A DNA stretch of 64,000 nucleotides from Planctomycetota bacterium (lineage in GTDB: Bacteria; Planctomycetota; Brocadiia; Brocadiales; Brocadiaceae), in NCBI GenBank assembly GCA_016873165.1, contig VGXV01000001.1, forward strand, positions 29,643 to 93,642, read 5' to 3'. The notes beneath the pieces were generated by a model. That model was not told the origin of the DNA and ran no database searches. It saw only the letters and a program-made list of their open reading frames with translations. The position numbers and the translations under genes are program-made. Below are positions 54,000-63,552 of this stretch, piece by piece (position 1 is the stretch's first letter; each line of letters opens with the position of its first letter).

Positions 54000-56474
54000 T
54001 CATGACAAAATATCGGAAAACGAAACAGGCCTTCCAATAAAGTAGCCCTGTGCATAATCAACCCCGATTTCATGTAATTTCTGCAATATTTCCTCAGATT
54101 CGACAAATTCGGCAATGGTCTTTTTCCCCAATCCTCTGGCAACTTCCACCATTGCCCTGACCAGATGCTGATCGCTCGTATTGTGCGCTATGTTTCGGAC
54201 AAAACTGCCGTCTATTTTTATATAATCGATGGGCAGGTGTTTAAGATAATGAAAAGAGGAAAATCCTATGCCAAAATCATCCAGGGCAAAGCAGCAGCCC
54301 ATTTCTTTCAGTGACGAAATAAACCGCTCCGCTTCCAGCATATTTTCCACTGCGGAAGTTTCCGTAATCTCAAAAACGATTGATTTCGGGTCAACGTTGT
54401 TTGCTTCCAGTTCTTGTTTTACAATGGATACCAACTCATAATCATTCAGCGCCTTGCCCGACAGATTTATTTCAAAACGAATAGTCTCATTAATACGTTT
54501 GTATTGAGATGCATACCTGATTGTGTTGCGAACGACCCAACGATCAATTTCATGAATAAGACCTATCCGTTCCGCAACTTTTATAAAATTTGAGGGAAGA
54601 ATGAGTTCGTTATTTTTATCAATCATGCGCAATAATACCTCATAGCCAACCAGATTTCGTTTTTTTATATTCCGAATCGGCTGATAATACAATACAAACA
54701 TATTATTTTTCAAAGCATCCCGTATTTGTTTTTCCCATTCCAGCCATACTTCAATTTGTTTTTTGTGATCGATGGAAAAAACACAACTGCGGTTTCTTCC
54801 TTCCTCTTTTGCCTTGTACATTGCCAGATCAGCACATTTCTGAAGTTCTTTCGCATCGTTGCCGTGTTGAGGATAGAGTGCAATGCCTATGCTTGCGGTT
54901 ATAGTTGCGGAGCCTTTTTCACGAAACGAATTATGCAGTTTTATATGATCCAGAATCTGGTTTGCAATGGCAACGGCCTGTTGTTCACTCGTGTTGTGCA
55001 ATATAACGGCAAATTCATCCCCTCCAAGCCTTGAAATCAGATCTGCTTTTCTTAAATTATTTCTCAGTGAATGGGCAATAGAAATGAGCAGTTCATCGCC
55101 ATACTGATGGCCAAGAGAGTCATTAATGTACTTAAAATTATCCAGATCAATGAATAATAAAGCGCCTATGATGTTGTATCTTTTTGATTGAAGGATAATG
55201 AATTCAAGATCTTTCTGAAAACGCCTGCGGTTATAAAGACTGGTGAGCGGATCATGATCAGCAAGATAAAGAAGTTGTTTTTCATAATTTTTTCTTTCCG
55301 TGATATCTTCCTTTACTCCGAGAAAATGGGTAATAGTATCGTGCGAATCTCTGATGGGAGTAATGTACGCATGTTCATAATATAATTCCCCATCCTTCTT
55401 TTTGTTTATAAATTCTCCCCTCCATTCTCTCCCCGACATAATGGTTTTCCACATGTATTTATATTCTTTCTCCGGTAAATCTCCTGATTTTAAAAAGCGT
55501 GGATTTTTCCCGACCGCATCTTCAAATGTATAGCCCGTTATCTGTTCAAATTTTTTGTTAACATATTCAATATTGCCGCGAATATCGGTAATCATTACAA
55601 TGCACGGGCTTTGTTCCACAGCCATGGATAATTTACGCAATTCGTCCATCGCCCTGTTTTTCTCACCAATCTCCCGTTTCAAATCCCTATATGATTCTTC
55701 CAAGTACGTTGTCATTTTATTGAAATTCCCCGACAACATCCCGATTTCATCATTTGATCCGACCTTGGCACGCAATGCCAGATTCCCTTTTGCGACTTCC
55801 CGTGTCATGTTTGTCAGATGTTGTAGGGGAGAAACCAGATATTTCGAAAGAGAAAGCGCAAGGCAAATTCCCCCAAAAATAAACCCTAATCCCATAGGGA
55901 TAATGTTGTAAATGATCACATGATATATTTTTTTGTTCATGACATATGTGCTAAGCCCTATCTGCACATACCCTAAGACACAAGGGACGTCTTCATTATC
56001 AAACATCTGAGATGCAAATACCTCTTCGGAAAAGAGTTTTTTTCCCAATACGGGGACAATAAAATTGAAAAAACGTTCTCCGGCGGAGCTGCGAACACTG
56101 GCAACCATCGGTTCGCTCATTTCCTGCAAACCTGCATATACAGGTATTTCTTCGAATTTTAAGTCCGCCGTCAATGCAATGTCTTCCCGAAGCGTCTTTT
56201 TGTTGCCGGAGATGCGCCAATATCCAATTTCACCTTCAGTATCAAGTTGTTTTATTTTCTTTATTGACGCGTCAAGAAATGCCGGCTGATTGCAATTGAT
56301 GGCATGAATCACTTCGCTGTCCTGTGCAAGATGTATAGAAAGGGAAAAACCAAGTTTCTTTAAATCCTGAATATGCTGATTTCGTGAACTGTTTAAAAAT
56401 ACCAGACAGCCGAGGACATTCACGAATAAAATTAATCCGCTAATATAAATAATAAGTTTTGTGCGTATTCTCAT
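54000..56474 (-). CDS. membrane sensor with HAMP, PAS, GGDEF and EAL domains
   Basis: The 824-residue protein has TM1 (about 8-28), a periplasmic domain, TM2, HAMP, PAS (about 285-395), GGDEF with LISRLGGDEFAVILHN, and EAL (about 560-824) with YEVLLRM, FEITETSAVENM and ALDDFGIGFSSFHYLKHLPIDYIKID. Both enzymatic motifs look intact; EVL replaces EAL but keeps the Glu. It may make or degrade c-di-GMP. The sensor region is homologous to that of the kinase at 46838-50281. Confidence 0.92.
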   Translation of the reverse strand: MRIRTKLIIYISGLILFVNVLGCLVFLNSSRNQHIQDLKKLGFSLSIHLAQDSEVIHAINCNQPAFLDASIKKIKQLDTEGEIGYWRISGNKKTLREDIALTADLKFEEIPVYAGLQEMSEPMVASVRSSAGERFFNFIVPVLGKKLFSEEVFASQMFDNEDVPCVLGYVQIGLSTYVMNKKIYHVIIYNIIPMGLGFIFGGICLALSLSKYLVSPLQHLTNMTREVAKGNLALRAKVGSNDEIGMLSGNFNKMTTYLEESYRDLKREIGEKNRAMDELRKLSMAVEQSPCIVMITDIRGNIEYVNKKFEQITGYTFEDAVGKNPRFLKSGDLPEKEYKYMWKTIMSGREWRGEFINKKKDGELYYEHAYITPIRDSHDTITHFLGVKEDITERKNYEKQLLYLADHDPLTSLYNRRRFQKDLEFIILQSKRYNIIGALLFIDLDNFKYINDSLGHQYGDELLISIAHSLRNNLRKADLISRLGGDEFAVILHNTSEQQAVAIANQILDHIKLHNSFREKGSATITASIGIALYPQHGNDAKELQKCADLAMYKAKEEGRNRSCVFSIDHKKQIEVWLEWEKQIRDALKNNMFVLYYQPIRNIKKRNLVGYEVLLRMIDKNNELILPSNFIKVAERIGLIHEIDRWVVRNTIRYASQYKRINETIRFEINLSGKALNDYELVSIVKQELEANNVDPKSIVFEITETSAVENMLEAERFISSLKEMGCCFALDDFGIGFSSFHYLKHLPIDYIKIDGSFVRNIAHNTSDQHLVRAMVEVARGLGKKTIAEFVESEEILQKLHEIGVDYAQGYFIGRPVSFSDILS

Positions 56475-56489
56475 CCTGACACCGGCACA

Positions 56490-57611
56490 TTAAGGATAAT
56501 AGTTCACATTCGGATACCCTTCGATGGGTTTTAAGTCAATTCCGATTTTTTCTGCTGTTTTTGTGTTGATGGTCAAATTCAGCTTTCGAGGTTTCTCAAT
56601 AGTTGTAAAAGAAGATTCCCGGCTCATCAACCACGTATAAGCAATTTGCGATGACTGCAATCCAATATTCTCATAATCAGGGTATATTGCCAGCAAGGCG
56701 CCTGCTTTAATAAATGTGTTTGAGGTGCAAAATGTCGGGAGTCTTTTTTTCTCGGCGGTCTTAAAAATATGGTGCAACGGGTTTTTGTTCAGCACCGTAG
56801 CATCAGGCACAATCCATAACGCATCGATCTTGCCGATCATTTCATCAAAAGCCGGAACAACTTCGTTTTCAAACCGTGCTTCCTTTTTCAAAATAGTGAG
56901 ATTCAGTCTATTTGCTACCGGAATTGCCTGTTTCACATAATTTCCCGTATTCTCCGGATTATAGATAACTCCTATTGTTGCATTCTCCCCGAGAATATCC
57001 CTCAGTACGGTAAACTGATCATTTACCGATACCTCCGCAGCGACACCGGTAATATTATCGCCGTGTAAATTGAAGCGCTCGTGATTAATTACCATACAAA
57101 ATATTGTAGGAATATCCGAAAACTCTTCCCTGGCAAGCGAGGCGGCAAGAATCCCCACGGAAAAAATCAAATCCGGTTTATCTTCTTTTTTCCTGATTTT
57201 ATACATAACCCGTTTCCCCTCCTCAATGTCTCCCTTTAAATTATATGTCTCACCAACGGAAATATTATTTATTTTGCACCCTTCCTTAAATCCGTCCACT
57301 GCTTTTTTGTATGCGGCGATATCCTGACTCTGAAGTATGATGACATTTTTATCGCCTGCAAATGCTTCGCAAATACAAGGAAGCGTGCAAATGTAAAGCA
57401 TCAGCACAGTTGCCGCGGCAATAAAATTGGGTCTTCGGCAACTTTTCACCAAACGTAGAGACGCATTGCTATGCGTCTCTGCAAGCAACGTGAGACGGTG
57501 GACAATGCCCACCCTGCAAAGATTGAAATTCCTTGCTATAAATTTAATCAATGCGTGTGCGGCGATGTATTTTTTTGATTGAAATAATGATAATAACAAT
57601 TTTATTTTCAT
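56490..57611 (-). CDS. orphan ABC-type substrate-binding protein (PF04392-like), copy A
   Basis: The open frame has 373 residues; from about residue 88 (GDKNVIILQSQDIAAYKKAVDGFKEG) it parallels copy B closely (IFSVGILAASLAREEFSDIP, LWIVPDATVLNKNP). The first 60 or so residues are odd: bases 57430-57540 contain a TAGAGACGCAT palindrome (57456-57480) and a GGTGGACAATGCCCACC repeat. They appear to be a repeat insertion in the signal-peptide region between MKIKLLLSLF and the hydrophobic VLMLYICTLPCICEAFA. The true start is uncertain. It starts 19 bp after TonB receptor A. Confidence 0.82.
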   Translation of the reverse strand: MKIKLLLSLFQSKKYIAAHALIKFIARNFNLCRVGIVHRLTLLAETHSNASLRLVKSCRRPNFIAAATVLMLYICTLPCICEAFAGDKNVIILQSQDIAAYKKAVDGFKEGCKINNISVGETYNLKGDIEEGKRVMYKIRKKEDKPDLIFSVGILAASLAREEFSDIPTIFCMVINHERFNLHGDNITGVAAEVSVNDQFTVLRDILGENATIGVIYNPENTGNYVKQAIPVANRLNLTILKKEARFENEVVPAFDEMIGKIDALWIVPDATVLNKNPLHHIFKTAEKKRLPTFCTSNTFIKAGALLAIYPDYENIGLQSSQIAYTWLMSRESSFTTIEKPRKLNLTINTKTAEKIGIDLKPIEGYPNVNYYP

Positions 57612-57630
57612 TATATGCCTGTCTGATACG

Positions 57631-59823
57631 TCAGAATTGATAACTCATGCCAAGAAAAAACGTTCTTCCCGGTCTTGGAAGATCATCCTGTATTGAAACC
57701 GGGCCGGGGTCATCATAGTCCTTGTCCAGGAGATTAAATATGGTTCCCTGCACTTCCATTGTATTGAAAAATTCTTTGGCGATTACCGAGAGATTCAGCA
57801 AGGCATAGGAAGGCATATCATCTCTTGCGTCATCAGCTTCCCTGTATCGTTTCCCGCTGAAAAAGGTGCTGAGGTTAATGTTGGTATATTTCCATGGATT
57901 CGTATTGACTCCAAAATTACCTTTATGCTTTGCAACAAACGGCAGATTGCTTCCGTCATCGTCCTGCGGGTCCTGAAACGTGTAATTCATAAAAATATAG
58001 TTCCCGTTCAGGATATCTATCTTTATTTCTGCCTCGATACCCTGAATATGCGCATCGCCAAAGTTTTCATACCGTGAAGATTCCTGCGCGGATTCAAGTG
58101 TTTCAAGAACAATGAGGTCTTCGATATCGTTGTCAAAGAAGGTAAGACTGCCTTTCAGGTGATTATTAAATTTATGTCCCAGTTCAACTTCGAATGTGCG
58201 TATCTCCTCGGCATCCAGATCTTCATTGCCGGTAATAGCAGGTTGATTTATCGTAAACATTTCCACAAAACTGGGGGCTCTGAAAGCCTCTCCGTAGAGA
58301 AATTTTACATACGTATTTTCCATGAATTGCCATGTCAATCCTGATCTGGGGCTGAACGCATCGCCAAAATCGCTATATTCATCGAATCTTGCTCCAAGGG
58401 TAATGTTTAGCGTATCGGTGATATCCCAGGAATCCTGCAAATAAACAGACCATATTCTTCTGATAGCGTCTTTTATATAGGGATACGAATCAGAAAAGTC
58501 TTCGACTGAACCAAGAGGTTCATACGTTTCAGGATCATAATTGGCATAATATTGAACGTTGGTCTGGCTGATAAAACGGTACTCAAAACCCACTGTTAAT
58601 AAATTTCCGTCGAATAGAGTGCAATCAAACGGAATTTCAGCGCCGGCAATTCTTTGCGTTTGTTTTCCATTTCCGATAAAACCCTCCGGATAGGTATAAA
58701 AAAAATCATAACTGCCGTCGCCGTTTGAATCCGAAGGGAACGTCGTTCCATCCGGCAAGGCTTCAACATACGAATCATTATCAAACTGGTCATAATACAC
58801 TCTCGGTTTTACGGCTAATCTATCCTCAAATTTTTTCTCATACCCGAACTCACCAAACACGTAATTGCTTTCCAGATTTGTTTCATCGGTCAGCGCATAT
58901 TGCGGACCCACAAACGGACCTCTGTTTTTATTGCTGTACCAGCCGTGAAAATACAAGTCTTTATACATGGTTTTAAGATCCAAATCGTACTCACGCCGCC
59001 AGTCTTCCACCTCTCCCGGCGCTTGTGATGCGGCGTCAAAACCGAAAGGAGAAAGCGAACTGTCGATTATTGACTGATTATCACTTTCTATCGTGCCGTC
59101 GTATCCGTTTGTATCCCGGTAATTAATCATTCCTGATATTTCAAAATCGCCCATCACCTCTCCAAAAACAATGTTTCCCTCCACCGTGTCATAACTTCCG
59201 AAACCGCTGTTTACTCTGACACCCTTTATTTCACTCCCCGTTTTCGTAATTATGTTAATTGCGGACAAAAACGCATTTTCTCCATATATTGCAGAACCCG
59301 GACCACGAATAATTTCAATTTTCTTTATATTTTGAACAGGAAAATCGTCAAAATTCCCAAAGGCGTCTCCACGCAGCGGATTGTTTACGAAATGTCCATC
59401 AATCATCAACCTTACCCTGTTTGAAGCTTTTAAACCACGAACGGCAGGGATGACATCTCCGAAATCAGACATTTTTAGCACCTCGAACCCAGGCACTGTT
59501 CTTAATACTTCAGCAAAAGTGCGATAGCCCATGTGTTTAATTTCTTCGCCGGTAATTACAGTTACAATACTCGGGGCTTTTGTAAGCGGAGTTTCATGTC
59601 GTGATGCGATTGAGGTTTCCTCTCCGTAATCAAACCATAAAATCTCGGCGTGTAATGCACTTTCAACGAACTCATCATCTATCTGATGATGCTCTTGTTC
59701 CGCAGCGTCTAAAATATTTTCTGTTGATTCCGGCGTTTCAACATCTTCCGCGCTGCTTATAGAGAGGTTTATTGTTAAAAAAACACATAAAAAATAAAAA
59801 GCAATGCTCAATTGAAGTTTCAT
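57631..59823 (-). CDS. TonB-dependent outer-membrane receptor, copy A
   Basis: The 730-residue protein is a close paralog of copy B: plug IDGHFVNNPLRGDAFGNFD and IRGPGSAIYGENAFLSAINIIT, barrel end GRTFFLGMSYQF. A loop has DSNGDGSYD, an Asp-rich Ca2+-binding-like motif. The signal peptide is about 1-25. It is the first gene of the minus-strand block and faces the FAD gene across a 118-bp spacer. The substrate is unknown. Confidence 0.93.
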   Translation of the reverse strand: MKLQLSIAFYFLCVFLTINLSISSAEDVETPESTENILDAAEQEHHQIDDEFVESALHAEILWFDYGEETSIASRHETPLTKAPSIVTVITGEEIKHMGYRTFAEVLRTVPGFEVLKMSDFGDVIPAVRGLKASNRVRLMIDGHFVNNPLRGDAFGNFDDFPVQNIKKIEIIRGPGSAIYGENAFLSAINIITKTGSEIKGVRVNSGFGSYDTVEGNIVFGEVMGDFEISGMINYRDTNGYDGTIESDNQSIIDSSLSPFGFDAASQAPGEVEDWRREYDLDLKTMYKDLYFHGWYSNKNRGPFVGPQYALTDETNLESNYVFGEFGYEKKFEDRLAVKPRVYYDQFDNDSYVEALPDGTTFPSDSNGDGSYDFFYTYPEGFIGNGKQTQRIAGAEIPFDCTLFDGNLLTVGFEYRFISQTNVQYYANYDPETYEPLGSVEDFSDSYPYIKDAIRRIWSVYLQDSWDITDTLNITLGARFDEYSDFGDAFSPRSGLTWQFMENTYVKFLYGEAFRAPSFVEMFTINQPAITGNEDLDAEEIRTFEVELGHKFNNHLKGSLTFFDNDIEDLIVLETLESAQESSRYENFGDAHIQGIEAEIKIDILNGNYIFMNYTFQDPQDDDGSNLPFVAKHKGNFGVNTNPWKYTNINLSTFFSGKRYREADDARDDMPSYALLNLSVIAKEFFNTMEVQGTIFNLLDKDYDDPGPVSIQDDLPRPGRTFFLGMSYQF

Positions 59824-59941
59824 TTTGTTTACACCGTTTTTTAATTCCTGATGTTATTTCTAAATTGTCTTCTCCTGTTTACTGTTTAGATGGTATAGTT
59901 AATACAATGTCATTAAAAAAAACAACTATAAAAAAGATCGA
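59824..59941. promoter_or_regulatory. divergent promoter region of the receptor block and FAD gene
   Basis: This 118-bp spacer must hold both promoters. TTTACT and TAATAC 16 bp apart near 59878-59905 could be a -35/-10 pair for the plus strand. The assignment is tentative. Confidence 0.35.
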
Positions 59942-62647
59942 ATGACGAAAACACATTTAGGCCCTTTAAAAGACAACGATACGATTGCAATTATTGGCGG
60001 CGGGCCTGCGGGAAGTTTTTTTGCCCATTTTGCACTAAAACTGGCAAGGAAACTGGAGAAGAAAATTAAAATTTATATTTTCTGCGGAAAGGATTTTATC
60101 CAGAAAGGGCCTGTTGGCTGCAAAATGTGTGCGGGAGTCCTGTCGGAAACCCTGCTCATGAAAATGGAACAGGAGGGAATTGTGCTTCCAAAATCACGCA
60201 TACAGAATGAGATTGACGGATATTTCTTCCAGTCGCAGGAAAGAGGCGTTCCGCTCCATCATCCTGTTCATGGCCATACGCCACGGATTGTAACCGTTTT
60301 CCGCGGAAACGGCCCCAGGGATTTTCAATCGGCTTCAAATATCAGTTTTGATGATTTTCTGTTACATCACAGCGCTTCACTGGGAGCAAAAATACTTTCT
60401 GCTTTTGTTGAAGAAATCGAATTGCCGGAGGTTCCTCAGCAGTTGGCAAACATCGTCTACCGTGAGGCAGGCATACGAAAAAAAATGGCGGTGAACCTTG
60501 TCGTTGGAGCGTTCGGTGTTAACACCGTGCTCACAAAAAGAATTGTGGGAAAGAAATACGGATACTGCGAACCACGTTCCATACGCACATGCAATGCTGA
60601 GCTGCCGCTGGGAAGGTCTTTTATTGAGAGCCGTTTTCAGAAAAAAATATACGTGTTTTCTCTGGGAATCAAACCGATCAAATTTGCCGCTTTTACTCCA
60701 AAAGACGACTATGTTACCGTTTCCCTCGTCGGCAGCAAAGATATCACCAAAGAACATTTAATAAATTTCATAAAACACCCCAGAATATGCGAGCTTTTGC
60801 CTGAAGGATGGTCGCTGCCAAAAGATTTATGCATCTGTTTCCCCAAGATACCGATCTCTCACGCCGCGCATCCGTACTCCGACAGATTCGTGATAGTAGG
60901 AGACGCAAGTATCTCACGCACGTACAAAAACGGAATCGAATCATCTTTCGAGACCTCCCGGCTAGCCGTTTCCACCGCTTTTTATCAGGGTATCTCCGGA
61001 AAAGATTTTAAGAAGGGATATTACAAACCGGCATTGCAATTACTAGCGCGTGATAATTTTTACGGCAAACTTATGTTTAATATTCATAATTACATAACAT
61101 CGAAAAAACGCCTTGTAAACGCACAAATCGATTACCTCTGCAAACACAAGGACGCCTGGGAATCAGAGCGTATCAATGCTATTTTATGGAACATGGTTAC
61201 CGGCAATACCGGTTACAGGGAAATATTCTACCATGCCATTGATTTCCGTCTTCAGGCAATTATGTTGCCTCATAATTTCAGGTCGGTGGCAAAAATGATG
61301 ACTGATTATTTCGTCAACCTGATACATCCGGATTCAAAAAGGATAGCAAAACATAAAGAAACATCAGGATTGGAACCACTGAAAGACCGAAACACCGTAG
61401 TGATCATCGGAGGAGGGCCTGCCGGAGCCAGTTGCGGAATTGCCTTGAAAAATCTTGCGAAAAAGAAAAACATCAGATTAAACATTATTCTCTATGAGAT
61501 GAAAGATTTTGAAGGCGGAATCGAGCACAACGAATGCGCCGGAGTGCTTTCACAGCCCATTGAACACATCCTTGAGGATGAATTAAAAACCCCGTTCCCG
61601 TGGCATCTGGTAAAAAGGGAAATACCCGGTTATTATCTTCACGCAAACGGACAAACAATAAAACTCGAAGGCGAGGGTGAACTATCGTATGCCCTTCGCA
61701 GAATTCAGTTTGATGCCTATCTTTTGCAAAAAGCAAAAGAGGCAGGAGTTGAAATAATAAAAAGCAAGGTTACTGATATAGAATTAGGAAGGGAAAAGGT
61801 TACCATATATAGTGAAACCAGGCACACCAGAGCCGATGTTGTCGTAGGCGCCTTTGGTCTGGAAGAAGGCACCCATAAAATATTTGAAAGCGATACCCCC
61901 TACAAATCTCCGAAATATTTATTGACCCTGCTGACAAAATTCCATCCCAAAGGAAAATATCACGATTTAGAAGATACCGATGGATATATCCACGCCTTTC
62001 TATCATCAATAAAAGAAATAGAGTTTGGAGCGATTACTCCAAAGGCGGATCACTATACCATCAATATCGCAGGGGCTAAAATTTCTTCAAAATCTATGGA
62101 CAATTTCCTGCAACAACCTGAGGTGACAAACCTGCTTCCCGATAATTTTATAAAAGATATCGATTGTTTGGATTATCACAGGGGATGTTTTCCGATTAAA
62201 CCTGCAAAATACCTGTTTGGAGACAGGTATGTGATTATCGGAGACGCAGCCGGCCTTATCCGTCCCTTTAAGGGAAAGGGAGTCAATGCGGCATGTTTAA
62301 TGGGCATTAAAGCGGCAGAAACCATGATGAATGTCGGCATATCAAAAAGGGCGTTTCAAACTTCATATTTTACCGGTTTTAATGATGTCATAAAGGATCT
62401 TCCCTATGCGAAAGTAGTCCGTCATTTTGTTATATGGGGCGCATATTATGGTTTTCTGGGAGCTGTCATTCAGATCGCAAAAAATAATCCGGTGTTAAAA
62501 AAAGCGTTGTTTGATAGTGTTTCGGGAAGAAAATCGTATCGCGGGATTTTGCTCGATACGTTTAGTTTTCAATTGTCTCTCAAAATACTTGCTGCAATAA
62601 TTCGGTGTTTTATTTCAAAAATAACCCTTCGGCGGAGTTTATCCTGA
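59942..62647 (+). CDS. tandem-fused geranylgeranyl-reductase-like flavoprotein
   Basis: The 901-residue protein contains two homologous FAD-dependent oxidoreductase units. Unit 1 (about 1-465) has IAIIGGGPAGSFF, CKMCAGVLS and RFVIVGDASIS; unit 2 (about 478-880) has VVIIGGGPAGASCG, HNECAGVLSQP and RYVIIGDAAGLIRPFKGKGVN. The N-terminal Rossmann dinucleotide fold, the Cys-Ala-Gly-Val block and the GD motif fit the geranylgeranyl reductase/FixC family, which reduces isoprenoid or polyunsaturated chains. A fused pair is unusual. The last residues (TLRRSLS) and the stop come from a dispersed repeat. Confidence 0.85.
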   Translation: MTKTHLGPLKDNDTIAIIGGGPAGSFFAHFALKLARKLEKKIKIYIFCGKDFIQKGPVGCKMCAGVLSETLLMKMEQEGIVLPKSRIQNEIDGYFFQSQERGVPLHHPVHGHTPRIVTVFRGNGPRDFQSASNISFDDFLLHHSASLGAKILSAFVEEIELPEVPQQLANIVYREAGIRKKMAVNLVVGAFGVNTVLTKRIVGKKYGYCEPRSIRTCNAELPLGRSFIESRFQKKIYVFSLGIKPIKFAAFTPKDDYVTVSLVGSKDITKEHLINFIKHPRICELLPEGWSLPKDLCICFPKIPISHAAHPYSDRFVIVGDASISRTYKNGIESSFETSRLAVSTAFYQGISGKDFKKGYYKPALQLLARDNFYGKLMFNIHNYITSKKRLVNAQIDYLCKHKDAWESERINAILWNMVTGNTGYREIFYHAIDFRLQAIMLPHNFRSVAKMMTDYFVNLIHPDSKRIAKHKETSGLEPLKDRNTVVIIGGGPAGASCGIALKNLAKKKNIRLNIILYEMKDFEGGIEHNECAGVLSQPIEHILEDELKTPFPWHLVKREIPGYYLHANGQTIKLEGEGELSYALRRIQFDAYLLQKAKEAGVEIIKSKVTDIELGREKVTIYSETRHTRADVVVGAFGLEEGTHKIFESDTPYKSPKYLLTLLTKFHPKGKYHDLEDTDGYIHAFLSSIKEIEFGAITPKADHYTINIAGAKISSKSMDNFLQQPEVTNLLPDNFIKDIDCLDYHRGCFPIKPAKYLFGDRYVIIGDAAGLIRPFKGKGVNAACLMGIKAAETMMNVGISKRAFQTSYFTGFNDVIKDLPYAKVVRHFVIWGAYYGFLGAVIQIAKNNPVLKKALFDSVSGRKSYRGILLDTFSFQLSLKILAAIIRCFISKITLRRSLS

Positions 62648-62973
62648 GCGGTAAAGATGCTTCGACTTCGCTCAGCATGACATGCTTTTTCATAGATGAC
62701 ATAAGCGAAGGGCTCAGTTTTAGTAGGGTGGATTAAGCGGAGCGAATCCACCATTCATTCGATAATCGTTGGTGGATACGGCGCAAAAACCAGCGCCTTT
62801 ATCCACCCTACCCACTTCGCTCAGATGACATAAGCGAAGGACTCAGGGTGGCAATAAACGGTTTAAACCGTTTCAAATGGTCATGCTGAGCACATTCACT
62901 TCGTTCAGTATTAACTCCGTCGAAGCATCAAATTCCGAAAAGAAGTGCATCGACTATCACAACACTATTTCAG
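62648..62973. repeat. dispersed repeats after the FAD gene
   Basis: The stretch begins in a CTTCGGCGGAG...CCTGAGCGG repeat that supplies the FAD gene stop. It also holds a CTTCGACTTCGCTCAGCATG repeat at about 62661 and a full copy of the 93-bp element at 62723-62815. No gene is visible. Confidence 0.8.
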
Positions 62974-63552
62974 TCATTCCAGATTTGAATGTCTCTTATT
63001 CATCTCTTTTTCAGAACTTCTCAATTCTGTCACAAGCAAATGAATAACTCCGTCTAAATACACAAGACACGCCTGTTCAAAAAGTGTGCTTCGGAACTGT
63101 ATGGAACCGTTGATTTTATTATGAGTGCGGATTTCCTGCACGGGCAGTTCGACAATAATATCCGCAAATTCCGTGAGTTGAGAATTTTTCTGAGAGGTGA
63201 TCGCCACGACAGTGGCTAAAGATTTTTTTGCCAGTTCTGCTATGTAGCAGGTGATATGCGTGCTTCCCGAACTGCTGCAGGCAACCAGTAAATCTCCTTT
63301 GTCGATATTCGGGGTAGTTGCATCTCCCACACAGTATGCGTTTAAACCGATATGCGTCAACCTCATGGCAAAGGTGCGCGACACCAGCCCGGAACGTCCC
63401 TGCCCCGTTACAAATATATTCCTTGCACTAAGAATTGACGAAAAAAATCGCTCATATGACCTTTCACTGATCTTTTCAAGGACAGAATGAATTTCACTCA
63501 ATATTATTTTTGTCGTGGGTTTTATTCCCTGATGATCAACGTTCTTTATCAA
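62974..63552 (-). CDS. hxlB: 6-phospho-3-hexuloisomerase (SIS domain)
   Basis: The 192-residue SIS protein has IFVTGQGRSGLVSRTFAMRLTHIGLNAYCVGDATTPNI and GDLLVACSSSGSTHIT, the pattern of PHI. This enzyme converts 3-hexulose 6-phosphate to fructose 6-phosphate in the ribulose monophosphate pathway, used for formaldehyde fixation or, reversed, for making ribulose 5-phosphate. The synthase partner (hxlA) is not adjacent. Another sugar-phosphate isomerase of the SIS family is the alternative. Confidence 0.82.
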   Translation of the reverse strand: MIKNVDHQGIKPTTKIILSEIHSVLEKISERSYERFFSSILSARNIFVTGQGRSGLVSRTFAMRLTHIGLNAYCVGDATTPNIDKGDLLVACSSSGSTHITCYIAELAKKSLATVVAITSQKNSQLTEFADIIVELPVQEIRTHNKINGSIQFRSTLFEQACLVYLDGVIHLLVTELRSSEKEMNKRHSNLE

